DNA from: Undibacterium sp. CCC3.4
Lineage (GTDB): Bacteria > Pseudomonadota > Gammaproteobacteria > Burkholderiales > Burkholderiaceae_D
Reading direction: 5' to 3'
Assembly (NCBI RefSeq): GCF_034347425.1
Contig: NZ_CP133779.1
Span: 3,224,001-3,288,000 of the forward strand
Length of the DNA: 64,000 nt
The notes beneath the pieces were generated by a model that was not told the origin of the DNA, did not search any database, and worked only from the letters and a program-made list of their open reading frames with translations. The position numbers and the translations under genes were made by a program. Below, piece after piece: positions 51,841-59,974 of the stretch; position 1 is the stretch's first letter, and every line of letters starts with the position of its first letter.

Positions 51841-53082
51841 ATGAAAAAAACTTCGGCCGGCCCGCTGGCGGGCATCAAAGTACTGGAACTTGGCACCCTG
51901 ATCGCCGGGCCGTTTTGCGCGCGGATGTTGGCGGAATTTGGTGCCGAAGTGATCAAAATCGAGTCGCCCGAAGGGGGTGACCCCTTGCGTCAATGGCGCG
52001 TGCTCAAAGATGGTACTTCGCTCTGGTGGAGTGTGCAGGCGCGGAATAAAAAGAGTCTCACGCTTAACCTGAAGACTGTCCAAGGTCAGGAAATCGCCCG
52101 TCGTTTGGCCTTGGAAGCCGATATCATCATTGAAAATTATCGTCCCGGGGTGGTGGAAAAATGGCAGCTCGATTACGCTTCGCTGCAGGCGCTGAATCCT
52201 TCCATCATCATGGTGCGTTTGTCCGGTTACGGACAAACTGGGCCGATGCGCGATTTACCCGGCTTTGGCGCGATCGCGGAAGCCATGGGTGGTTTGCGCT
52301 ATGTGTCGGGCCATCCCGATCGCCCGCCGGTGCGGGTTGGCATCTCGATCGGTGACTCGGTGGCGGCCTTGCACGGCGTGATCGGGGCCATGCTGGCCCT
52401 CCGCCATCGTGATGTCAGCGGTGGTCGCTGGAACGGCCAATCCGGTGCTGCCGCACGCGGTGGTGCTGGGCAGATGGTCGATGTGGCGCTGTATGAATCA
52501 GTGTTTAATTTGATGGAATCACTGGTGCCGGAGTTTGATGTCGCCGGCGTGGTGCGCGAGCGTACCGGTGGTGCTCTGCCAGGTATCGTACCATCGAATA
52601 CCTATACCACGCGCGATGGTGAAAATCTGGTTATTGCCGGTAATGGCGATGCGATTTTTCACCGCCTCATGTTGGCCATAGGGCGTGCCGATCTCGCGCA
52701 TGATACGGCTTTACAGCGCAATGATGGCCGAGTTCCGCGCACGGCCGAAATCGATGCCGCCATTCAGGCTTGGTGTGGGCATCTCGATATCGATCAAGCC
52801 TTGCAAATCATGCGCCACGCAGAAGTACCGGTAGGAAAAATTTATTCGGTGCGCGACATGATGAGTGATCCGCAATTTCTGGCGCGTGATATGTTTGAAC
52901 AGCATCAGTTTGCCGATGGCAGTGGTGTCAAGTTGCCGGCGGTGTCGCCCAAGATGTCGCTCACGCCCGGGCAAACTCGCTGGTTGGGGCCGCGCTTGGG
53001 TGAACATACGCATCAGGTATTGACTGAACTCGGTTACAGTGCTGCCGACATCGAACAATTTGAAAAACAACAGCTTGTGTAG
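51841..53082 (+). CDS. Family III CoA-transferase (CaiB/BaiF)
   Basis: A 413-residue protein. LAGIKVLELGTLIAGPFCARMLAEFGAEVIKIE (in parts) is the standard opening, and the catalytic aspartate is D172 in ISIGDSVAALHG. Family III enzymes move CoA between carboxylic acids. A Gly/Ala-rich insert (about 192-210, DVSGGRWNGQSGAAARGG) sits between the ALRHR and GQMVDV motifs, which are normally close together. The acid partner is unknown. It begins 9 bases after recR, perhaps on the same transcript. Confidence 0.9.
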   Translation: MKKTSAGPLAGIKVLELGTLIAGPFCARMLAEFGAEVIKIESPEGGDPLRQWRVLKDGTSLWWSVQARNKKSLTLNLKTVQGQEIARRLALEADIIIENYRPGVVEKWQLDYASLQALNPSIIMVRLSGYGQTGPMRDLPGFGAIAEAMGGLRYVSGHPDRPPVRVGISIGDSVAALHGVIGAMLALRHRDVSGGRWNGQSGAAARGGAGQMVDVALYESVFNLMESLVPEFDVAGVVRERTGGALPGIVPSNTYTTRDGENLVIAGNGDAIFHRLMLAIGRADLAHDTALQRNDGRVPRTAEIDAAIQAWCGHLDIDQALQIMRHAEVPVGKIYSVRDMMSDPQFLARDMFEQHQFADGSGVKLPAVSPKMSLTPGQTRWLGPRLGEHTHQVLTELGYSAADIEQFEKQQLV

Positions 53083-53094
53083 CGAAAGCGAATA

Positions 53095-53241
53095 ATGAAC
53101 CGTCAATTCTTCAAGCAATTTTTCATCGCCCTGGTGTTGTTTGTGCTCGGTTACCTGACTTTTAATGGCAAATTATTTGCGGCCGAAGCGGCGTTGGTCG
53201 CGCCGCTGGCCGCGTCTGCCACTGTCAGTGGAGGGTTTTGA
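53095..53241 (+). CDS. Possible 48-residue membrane microprotein
   Basis: MNRQFFKQFFIALVLFVLGY... has one hydrophobic segment (about 8-26) and an Ala-rich tail, beginning 12 bases after the CoA-transferase. Its last 17 bases overlap the 3' end of marC on the other strand. The ribosome-binding site is weak (GCGAAAG). Plausible but unproven. Confidence 0.4.
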   Translation: MNRQFFKQFFIALVLFVLGYLTFNGKLFAAEAALVAPLAASATVSGGF

Positions 53242-53827
53242 TATACTCGCGTATCCCGGCCAGCAGCATTTCTATCGACATCGCCGCCAGAATCAAGCCC
53301 ATCAAACGTTCGAATGCCGTCATCACGCGTGCGCCCAATACTTGTTGCATGCGTTCTGCACTGAGCAAGACCACCAGCCATACCACCGCCACCGCCGTCA
53401 AGGCACCAAGATGAACGATAATTTCTTGCTTGTTATCAGAAGAAAATAATAATACCGTGGCCAGCGCCGAAGGGCCGGCCAGGGCTGGAATGGCGAGTGG
53501 CACGATGAATGGTTCGTGATCTTCTTCGGTCTCACCGAAGATTCCCCCTTCTTGGGGAAACACCATGCGCAAGGCGATCAGAAACAGGATGACGCCACCG
53601 CCTATGCGTATTGATACTTCCGAAAGCTGCAGCGCGGTGAGGAAGTTTTTCCCGAAAAACATGAATAGCAACAGCAAGATGAAGGCGATCGCGCATTCGC
53701 GTACGATCACGCGCCAGCGGCGTGCCGGCGCGACATGTGACAGGGCGCTGACAAAAATCGGGACATTTCCGAATGGGTCGGTTACCAAGATGAGCAAGAT
53801 CAGAGTTTGAAAGAAATCGTGGGCCAT
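53225..53827 (-). CDS. MarC-family membrane protein
   Basis: A 200-residue inner-membrane protein with about six hydrophobic segments. The first repeat (LILLILVTDPFGNVPIFVSAL) and the second (PFIVPLAIPALAGPSALATVLLF) are the paired MarC half-repeats. Once linked to antibiotic resistance, the family is now regarded as putative small-molecule transporters of unknown substrate. The last segment (LILAAMSIEMLLAGIREYI) is complete, so the gene is intact. Confidence 0.93.
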   Translation of the reverse strand: MAHDFFQTLILLILVTDPFGNVPIFVSALSHVAPARRWRVIVRECAIAFILLLLFMFFGKNFLTALQLSEVSIRIGGGVILFLIALRMVFPQEGGIFGETEEDHEPFIVPLAIPALAGPSALATVLLFSSDNKQEIIVHLGALTAVAVVWLVVLLSAERMQQVLGARVMTAFERLMGLILAAMSIEMLLAGIREYIKTLH

Positions 53828-54129
53828 GAAAGCAATTTTCTAAAATATCACCGGTTGTCAGAGAGACTGGTGCTCGCTGGCGGTAAGATCGCCGATGTGT
53901 TGTGGTAAGGGCTGTCGCGCGGCTTCTCGCGGCATGCATTGTGATCAGGCGTGGCCGTCATTTTGCTGCCCAATGGCGTTGCCTGTCAATGTAGATGGAA
54001 GTAATCATGCGTGCCGGGCAGGGGTATTGTAGGTAAGCACTAAACAGATATGTTGAAATTGGCGCTATGATAGTGTTTGCCCGCCGGTTTTGCATGGGCG
54101 TTTTTTCTTGATTGGGGACGTGCTTGACG
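53828..54129. other. Intergenic region between marC and the DUF1289 gene
   Basis: About 300 bases with the divergent promoters of both genes. I see no gene, RNA or clear repeat in it. Confidence 0.4.
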
Positions 54130-54318
54130 ATGAATCAGAGTAAGACTAGGCCGGATACGCCGTGTGTGGCCGTATGTTCGACGACGTTTGATGACGTGTG
54201 CCGTGGTTGCGGTCGGACGGTCGCTGAGGTGGCGGATTGGGTGTTTATGAACCAAGCCCAGAAAGATGCGGTGTGGGAACGCATTTTGGCGCAGGGTTTT
54301 CCCCGTAGAAATACTTAA
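54130..54318 (+). CDS. DUF1289 protein
   Basis: A 62-residue protein with the DUF1289 pattern: TPCVAVCSTTFDDVCRGCGRTVAEVADWVFM, whose four cysteines (C13, C17, C25, C28 approximately) probably bind a metal. Similar small proteins are common in Proteobacteria; function is unknown. Start at 54130 chosen over an in-frame upstream ATG because the conserved part begins just after it. Confidence 0.88.
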   Translation: MNQSKTRPDTPCVAVCSTTFDDVCRGCGRTVAEVADWVFMNQAQKDAVWERILAQGFPRRNT

Positions 54319-54404
54319 AATTCCAGTCGCCGCAAGCAGTTGTGGCGCTGTTGCGAACGTCCGCAGCCTGGGGACGCGCCAATATTAATAACGGAGACCA
54401 GACA

Positions 54405-56672
54405 ATGACAACAAAGACCAAACCAGGGCGCCGCCGTTTTATCCTCGGAGGCTTGGCCGCAGCCGGCGCGCTGGTGGTCGCTTGGGGTGTGTTGCCGCCA
54501 CGCGCACGGCTCAATGGCAGCCATCCGCTGCCTTTGGAGCAGGGTGAAGTGGCGCTCAATGGCTGGATTAAAATTGCCGCCGATGGAAGTGTGACCGTCG
54601 CCATGCACAAGAGTGAAATGGGGCAGGGCATACATACCGCCCTGCAGATGTTGGTGGCGGAAGAGCTCGATGTGCCGATGGCGCAGGTGCGCACGATGGC
54701 TGCGCCCATCGATAAAATTTACGGCAATATGGCGATGCTGGCCGACGGTTTGCCATTTCACCCCGATGATGAGGGGAGCATCAAACATGTGGCGCGCTGG
54801 CTGACTTTAAAAACGGCGCGCGAACTCGGTCTGCAAGTCACGGGTGGTTCGTCGAGCGTGAAAGATGCGTGGTTGCCGCTGCGTGAAGCCGGCGCCACCG
54901 CACGCGCCATGCTGGTCGCCGCTGCCGCTAAAATTTGGGGCATCGCACCCGAGCAGTGTCACACTGCGGCCGGTATTGTCAGTGACGGTGCGGCGCGCAG
55001 CCTCAGTTACGGCCAGTTGGCCGCAGCTGCGGTAGCCAGCCAACCTGGGCGTATTGTGCTTAAACAGCCGGCGCAGTTTCGCTTGATCGGCCAAGCGCAG
55101 CCACGCACCGACAGTGCGGCCAAAGTTGATGGTAGTGCCCGTTACGGTATCGATGCTCAGCCTGAGCACTGCTTGTTCGCGGCCCTGAAATTAAGTCCGA
55201 CCATCGGTGGCACGCTGCGCCGAGTCGATGCGGCAGCGGCGCTGGCATTGCCGGGTGTCACGCATGTCGTCGATTTTTCGCGCACGCTGGATGCGCGCTC
55301 GGTGGCTGGGGTAGCCGTGATTGCAAAAACTTATTGGACCGCCAAAAAAGCCTTGGCCTCTTTGGTGTTGGAGTGGGATGGCGGCGCGCACGCGCAGTTG
55401 TCGAGCGCCGCCGTATTTGCCGAACTCTCTGAGGCACTCGATAAGCAAAGTGGGTTTGCGTATTATGAGCGTGGCGATGCCGCTGCCGTCTTGGCTGGCA
55501 CCGATCCGGCGCGCGTACTGCAGGCACAATATCGCGCACCGTTTTTGGCGCACGCCACCATGGAGCCGATGAATTGCACGGCCTGCCTGAAAGACGGACG
55601 ACTCGATCTGTGGGTGTCGACGCAAGTGCCGAGTATTGCCGTCGATGTCGCTGCCAAGGCCGCTGGCATCGCCGCCGAGCAGGTGCATTTGCATATGAGC
55701 TTTCTTGGTGGTGGTTTCGGTCGTCGCTTGGAAATCGACATGGTGTTGCAAGCGGTAGCCTTGGCGCGCGAAACAGCCGGCTTGCCAGTCAAGCTAGTGT
55801 GGAGTCGGGAAGACGATACGACGCACGATATGTATCGCCCGGCCGCGCTGGCGCGCTTTCGCGCGGCCGTCGATGCGCAGGGTAATATTCTTGCCTACGA
55901 TAATAAATCGGCTTCCGGTTCGGTGACGCAGCAAGTGTTAGCGCGCACCTTCGGCTTGCCCGGTGCCGGTCCTGACAAGACGACGGCAGAGGGTGAATTC
56001 GATATGCCGTATCAAATTGAAAACCAAAAAATTGCTCATGTGATCGTGCCTAGCGCCGTGCCCATCGGTTACTGGCGTTCGGTCGGTCATTCGCATAATG
56101 CGTTTTTTAAAGAAAGTTTCATCGATGAGTTGGCCCATCAGGCCGGCCGCACGCCGCTGGAATTTCGTCGTCGCTTACTCAGTCATCATCCGCGTCACCG
56201 CGCCGTGCTCGATGCGGCCGTGGCGAAGGCTGGCGTGGCTGCACCGGGGCGCGCCCACGGCTTGGCCTTACATCAGTCATTCGGCACTATCGTCGCGCAA
56301 GTCGCTGAAGTATCGATTCAAGACGGTGCCATTCGCGTGCATAAGGTGGTGTGCGCGGTCGATTGCGGTATCGCGGTCAACCCGAATATCATCAATCAGC
56401 AGATGGAGTCGGCCATTATTTTCGGCTTGAGCGCGGCTTTGTATGGCGAAATCACCTTGCGTGATGGTCGGGTCGAGCAGAGTAATTTTAACGACTATCC
56501 GGTATTAAGAATGAACGAAGTACCGAATATTGAGGTTATCATCATTGCCAGTGCAGAAGCACCGGAAGGGATAGGTGAGCCTGGTGTGCCGCCGATTGCT
56601 CCGGCCGTGGCCAATGCCATCTTTAATCTCAATGGCCAGCGTTTGCGCAGCTTGCCCTTGCGCTTGAGTTGA
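54405..56672 (+). CDS. Tat-exported molybdenum hydroxylase large subunit (isoquinoline 1-oxidoreductase beta-like)
   Basis: A 755-residue protein with a twin-arginine signal (GRRRFILGGLAAAGALVVAWG). The xanthine-oxidase-type molybdopterin domains follow: KSEMGQGIHTALQMLVAEEL, the hammerhead domain SAKVDGSARYGID (about 245), FLGGGFGRRLEID (about 440) and the catalytic glutamate region EAPEGIGEPGVPPIAPAVANA. The family normally pairs with a 2Fe-2S subunit encoded alongside; none is present next to this gene. Substrate is unknown. ACGGAGA precedes the ATG at 54405. Confidence 0.9.
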   Translation: MTTKTKPGRRRFILGGLAAAGALVVAWGVLPPRARLNGSHPLPLEQGEVALNGWIKIAADGSVTVAMHKSEMGQGIHTALQMLVAEELDVPMAQVRTMAAPIDKIYGNMAMLADGLPFHPDDEGSIKHVARWLTLKTARELGLQVTGGSSSVKDAWLPLREAGATARAMLVAAAAKIWGIAPEQCHTAAGIVSDGAARSLSYGQLAAAAVASQPGRIVLKQPAQFRLIGQAQPRTDSAAKVDGSARYGIDAQPEHCLFAALKLSPTIGGTLRRVDAAAALALPGVTHVVDFSRTLDARSVAGVAVIAKTYWTAKKALASLVLEWDGGAHAQLSSAAVFAELSEALDKQSGFAYYERGDAAAVLAGTDPARVLQAQYRAPFLAHATMEPMNCTACLKDGRLDLWVSTQVPSIAVDVAAKAAGIAAEQVHLHMSFLGGGFGRRLEIDMVLQAVALARETAGLPVKLVWSREDDTTHDMYRPAALARFRAAVDAQGNILAYDNKSASGSVTQQVLARTFGLPGAGPDKTTAEGEFDMPYQIENQKIAHVIVPSAVPIGYWRSVGHSHNAFFKESFIDELAHQAGRTPLEFRRRLLSHHPRHRAVLDAAVAKAGVAAPGRAHGLALHQSFGTIVAQVAEVSIQDGAIRVHKVVCAVDCGIAVNPNIINQQMESAIIFGLSAALYGEITLRDGRVEQSNFNDYPVLRMNEVPNIEVIIIASAEAPEGIGEPGVPPIAPAVANAIFNLNGQRLRSLPLRLS

Positions 56673-56855
56673 ATGTTGTTGCAAAGTGTAATAAAACCGG
56701 ACTTTAGAAGAGTAATTCTAAAGAATGCGATTCGAATGACTCTGACGCGAATTTTTTGAATTATTTATTCGCGCGAGGGTCAGGATGTCATGTTCCCGTT
56801 TTATACTGCGTTTCGCCAGCAGCCCTCATGCGACTTTACTTACCGATAGAAATTT

Positions 56856-57314
56856 ATGTTGAATCTCAAAACCATGCCCGTCTATTCCAAACCGCAGCGC
56901 GCGCGCGGCTTCACGCTCATTGAAATTATGGTGGTGGTGGTGATCATGGGTATCTTGGCTGCCTTGGTGGTGCCGAAGTTAATGGGCCGTACCGACGATG
57001 CCCGCATCGTCGCGGCCAAACAGGATATTTCCACCCTCATGCAAGCCTTGAAATTGTATCGCCTCGATAATCAACGCTACCCGAGCACCGAGCAAGGCTT
57101 ATCTGCCTTGATCGCGAAACCGACTTCGGGGCCGGCTGCGAATGGCTGGAAAAGCGGTGGGTATATTGATAAATTGCCGAAAGATCCATGGGGTAACGCC
57201 TATCAGTATTTGTCGCCAGGGATTAAGGGCGATGTCGATATCTTCTCGCTCGGGGCCGATGGTCAGCCCGGTGGCGTTGGCAATGATGCCGACATCGGCT
57301 CGTGGGAATTGTAA
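56856..57314 (+). CDS. gspG: Type II secretion major pseudopilin GspG
   Basis: A 152-residue pseudopilin. The prepilin peptidase site is RARG-FTLIEIMVVVVIMGILAALVVP, with cleavage after G18 and Glu at +5. The C-terminal calcium-binding loop region (PKDPWGNAYQYLSPG, DIFSLGADGQPGG, DIGSWEL) is complete. GspG polymerises into the pseudopilus. It opens the gsp operon; gspC is not upstream of it. Confidence 0.96.
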   Translation: MLNLKTMPVYSKPQRARGFTLIEIMVVVVIMGILAALVVPKLMGRTDDARIVAAKQDISTLMQALKLYRLDNQRYPSTEQGLSALIAKPTSGPAANGWKSGGYIDKLPKDPWGNAYQYLSPGIKGDVDIFSLGADGQPGGVGNDADIGSWEL

Positions 57315-57323
57315 GTTAGCCGC

Positions 57324-57788
57324 ATGAAGCAAACAGGCGTACAACGCGGCTTTACTCTGCTCGAATTATTGGTCGTGATGGTGATCGCCGGGCTCATGCT
57401 CGGTGCGGTCAGTTTCAATGCCATTCCGGGGCAGCAACAGCGTTTGGAAAACGATGCCAAACGCATCGCCTTGCTGCTGCAATTGGCGCGTGATGAAGCG
57501 ATACTGCGCAATTTGCCGGTGGCGTTTGAGGCGGACCAACAAGGCTACCGTTTTTTGTTGCGCCAAGACCGCGTCTGGTCGCCATTAAAAGACGATATGC
57601 TGCGTGAACGTGAGTTTTCCTTCGCGCCGGTGAGCTTGACGATGGAGCCGATGCTGACTCAGGGGCCGCAAATTCGGGTAGTGTTCGGCCGTGAACCGGT
57701 CGATAAGCCGTTTGTGCTGAGCTTGAAGGTGCCGGAAGCTAGTGTGCGTATCATCGCCGATGGTATCGGTCATTTTTCGGTCGAATAA
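57324..57788 (+). CDS. gspH: Type II secretion minor pseudopilin GspH
   Basis: A 154-residue pseudopilin with the processing site QRG-FTLLELLVVMVIAGLML near the N-terminus and a beta-rich GspH C-terminal domain (EADQQGYRFLLRQDRVWSP). It begins 9 bases after gspG. GspH links the pseudopilus shaft to the tip complex. Confidence 0.9.
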   Translation: MKQTGVQRGFTLLELLVVMVIAGLMLGAVSFNAIPGQQQRLENDAKRIALLLQLARDEAILRNLPVAFEADQQGYRFLLRQDRVWSPLKDDMLREREFSFAPVSLTMEPMLTQGPQIRVVFGREPVDKPFVLSLKVPEASVRIIADGIGHFSVE

Positions 57789-57789
57789 C

Positions 57790-58170
57790 ATGCGTATGCA
57801 GCTTTCTCATTCCCGTGGTTTTACCTTGCTCGAAGTCTTGGTCGCACTGGTCATTGTCGGCACCGCTTTGGGCGCGAGCCTGCGTGCGGTCGGCAGTTTG
57901 ACGCAGAACAGCGGCGACCTGCGGGTATCGCTGATGGCGACGTGGTCGGCGGAAAATCGACTGTCGCAAATTCGCTTGGCCAATGAGTGGCCAGATGTCG
58001 GCGAGCGCAGTTTTGAATGTCCTCAGGCCGACTTGCAGCTGCAGTGCGCTGAAAAAGTGATTGCCACACCTAACCCATCATTCCGCCGGATCGAAGTGTC
58101 GGTATCCGAGACGGCGCGACCGGAGCGGCGCATCATCAAACTCACGCAGGTGGTGCCGAATGCTTTGTAA
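57790..58170 (+). CDS. gspI: Type II secretion minor pseudopilin GspI
   Basis: A 126-residue pseudopilin with processing site SRG-FTLLEVLVALVIVGTALGA. The W-x-x-A/E-N-R/L-x-x region (SLMATWSAENRLSQIRL) is characteristic of GspI. Its ATG at 57790 follows the gspH stop immediately; the open frame extends upstream inside gspH but lacks signal features. GspI nucleates the tip with GspJ and GspK. Confidence 0.92.
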   Translation: MRMQLSHSRGFTLLEVLVALVIVGTALGASLRAVGSLTQNSGDLRVSLMATWSAENRLSQIRLANEWPDVGERSFECPQADLQLQCAEKVIATPNPSFRRIEVSVSETARPERRIIKLTQVVPNAL

Positions 58171-58837
58171 ACAGCAGCGGCCGGCTTTTGAGCGTGGTTT
58201 CACCCTGATCGAGTTACTGGTCGCCATCACGATTTTGGCGATTATTGCGGTACTTGGCTGGCGCGGACTCGATAGCATCGTGCGCGCGCGCCTGAGTTTG
58301 AACGCCGAAATGGAGCAAACACGGGCAATTCAGCTCAGTTTCGCGCAGATGGAAAGTGATTGCGCACATCTGGCCGATGAAACCATGCTGCTCGGTCACA
58401 GTGTACTGACCGCCAGCGGCGACAAGCTCAGTTTGATACGCTCGGTGAACAACGAAAATGAGCCCGGCCAATTTCAAGTAGTCAATTACCGAGTGGCTGA
58501 TGGAAAATTGACCCGACGCGAATTGCCACCTAGCCGGGAAATTGCGGTTATTTTAGATGAATGGCAAAGTTTTGCTGATGATACAAGTGGACAAACTGGC
58601 ATCGAATTGCAAAGCAATGTACAGTCATTTGCATTGCGCACGTGGAGGCAGGGTGACAATGCCTGGCAAATCAATGGCGCGGCGCTGACCACGGCGGCAT
58701 CGAAGGTGGCCAACGATGTGCTGGTACAAGCTGGTGTTACCACCAAAGTGGCGAAGTTGGCCGGTTTGGAAGTCAGTCTGCAGGTACAGGGTGCCAATGC
58801 ACCGATGCGAAAAGTTTTTTTACTTGGAGCAAATTGA
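58160..58837 (+). CDS. gspJ: Type II secretion minor pseudopilin GspJ
   Basis: A 225-residue pseudopilin with a short leader, processing site ERG-FTLIELLVAITILAIIAVLGW and the GspJ domain (FAQMESDCAHLADE, LSLIRSVNNENEPGQFQVVNY in parts). Its start overlaps gspI by 11 bases, and its TGA overlaps the gspK ATG. Confidence 0.92.
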   Translation: MLCKQQRPAFERGFTLIELLVAITILAIIAVLGWRGLDSIVRARLSLNAEMEQTRAIQLSFAQMESDCAHLADETMLLGHSVLTASGDKLSLIRSVNNENEPGQFQVVNYRVADGKLTRRELPPSREIAVILDEWQSFADDTSGQTGIELQSNVQSFALRTWRQGDNAWQINGAALTTAASKVANDVLVQAGVTTKVAKLAGLEVSLQVQGANAPMRKVFLLGAN

Positions 58838-59868
58838 TGAGTCGGTATGCACTTAACTGCCGGCCGCGCAGCAAGCAAAGCGGTGTCGCCATCGTCACTG
58901 CTTTGTTGTTGACCACCTTGGCCATCACGATCGTTACTAGCCTGTTTTGGCAACAGCAAGTGCAGGTGCGTTCGATTGAAAATCAGCGCATGCAATTGCA
59001 AAAAAAATGGATTATGCGCGGTGCCATCGATTGGTCGCGCTTGATTTTGCGCGAAGATGCCCGCCATTCGGGCAAGGTCGATCATCTCGGGGAGCCTTGG
59101 TCGGTCAAGCTGGAAGAAACTCGGCTCGATCAATATGTCGAAGAAGGGCGCGATGCCGACAATAGTGACGCCACCTTGTCGGGGCAAATCGTCGATGCGC
59201 AGGCTGCCTATAACCTCAATAACCTGGCCAGCGCCGGGGTGGTGAATATAGCCGAAGTTGCCGTGTTCGGGCGTTTGCTGCAAAATTTGCAATTGCCAGC
59301 CGATGGCGCAGCGGCGGCGGCACAGGCGGTGGCGGCGACGCAGTCTAAAGCCGCGGCGGTGAATACTACGGTGGCGGCCAGTGGCACGGCGCAAACTGCC
59401 ACCACTACCGCGTCTGCCAGTAGTGCTGACAGCGCGAGTACTGCAGTACAATTTGTGCCGTTTGCACGGATAGAAGATTTACTGGTCGTGCCCGGCTTTA
59501 ATACGGAAATGCTGGAGAAATTGCGCCCCTATGTGACCGTATTGCCACGTCGCAGCAGCTTGACTACGGTGAATTTGAACACGGCACCGGCAGAACTGTT
59601 GTCGGCCAGAATAATCGGCCTCAGTATGGGCGATGCAGCCTTGCTGCTTGCCAGTCGAGAAACGGCGTATTTCAAGGATTTTGCCGATTTTCAAAATCGT
59701 TTCTCGGAAAAGAGTAAGCAAATCACGAGTAAGGAAGTCGATGTCTGGACCAGCTATTTCGTGGTCAATGGCAAAGTCAAGATGCAGCGCTCGACGCTCG
59801 ATGTCAGCGCCTTGGTGGAACGGGCCGGGGATGGCACGACGACGGTGTTGGCCGTGCGGGAAAATTAA
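58837..59868 (+). CDS. gspK: Type II secretion minor pseudopilin GspK
   Basis: A 343-residue protein: prepilin-like N-terminus (KQSGVAIVTALLLTTLAITIV), Glu-less at +5 as usual for GspK, and a large globular domain with the SAM-like helical segment (TVNLNTAPAELLSARI). Residues 165-215 are an Ala/Thr/Ser-rich low-complexity insert (AAAAAQAVAATQSKAAAVNT) not usual in the family. It caps the pseudopilus. Confidence 0.93.
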   Translation: MSRYALNCRPRSKQSGVAIVTALLLTTLAITIVTSLFWQQQVQVRSIENQRMQLQKKWIMRGAIDWSRLILREDARHSGKVDHLGEPWSVKLEETRLDQYVEEGRDADNSDATLSGQIVDAQAAYNLNNLASAGVVNIAEVAVFGRLLQNLQLPADGAAAAAQAVAATQSKAAAVNTTVAASGTAQTATTTASASSADSASTAVQFVPFARIEDLLVVPGFNTEMLEKLRPYVTVLPRRSSLTTVNLNTAPAELLSARIIGLSMGDAALLLASRETAYFKDFADFQNRFSEKSKQITSKEVDVWTSYFVVNGKVKMQRSTLDVSALVERAGDGTTTVLAVREN

Positions 59869-59973
59869 ATGACTATGCGAAAAATATCGCCGCGCGAACA
59901 TTCAGTGCAATTGAGTGCTCGCGCTGCTGACAAGGGATACCAACCGATGCCGCAGTTTGGAATGAAATTATAA
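59869..59973 (+). CDS. Possible 34-codon small frame between gspK and gspL
   Basis: MTMRKISPREHSVQLSARAA... starts at the first base after the gspK stop and ends one base before the gspL ATG, so it fills the only gap in the operon. gspL has no good ribosome-binding site of its own, so translation of this frame could couple the two genes. No homologue is recognised. Confidence 0.35.
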   Translation: MTMRKISPREHSVQLSARAADKGYQPMPQFGMKL

Positions 59974-59974
59974 A

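Noticed and set aside
58486..59451. 321-codon minus-strand open frame
   Set aside because: Antisense to gspJ and gspK, no domain, and would break a well-packed operon.
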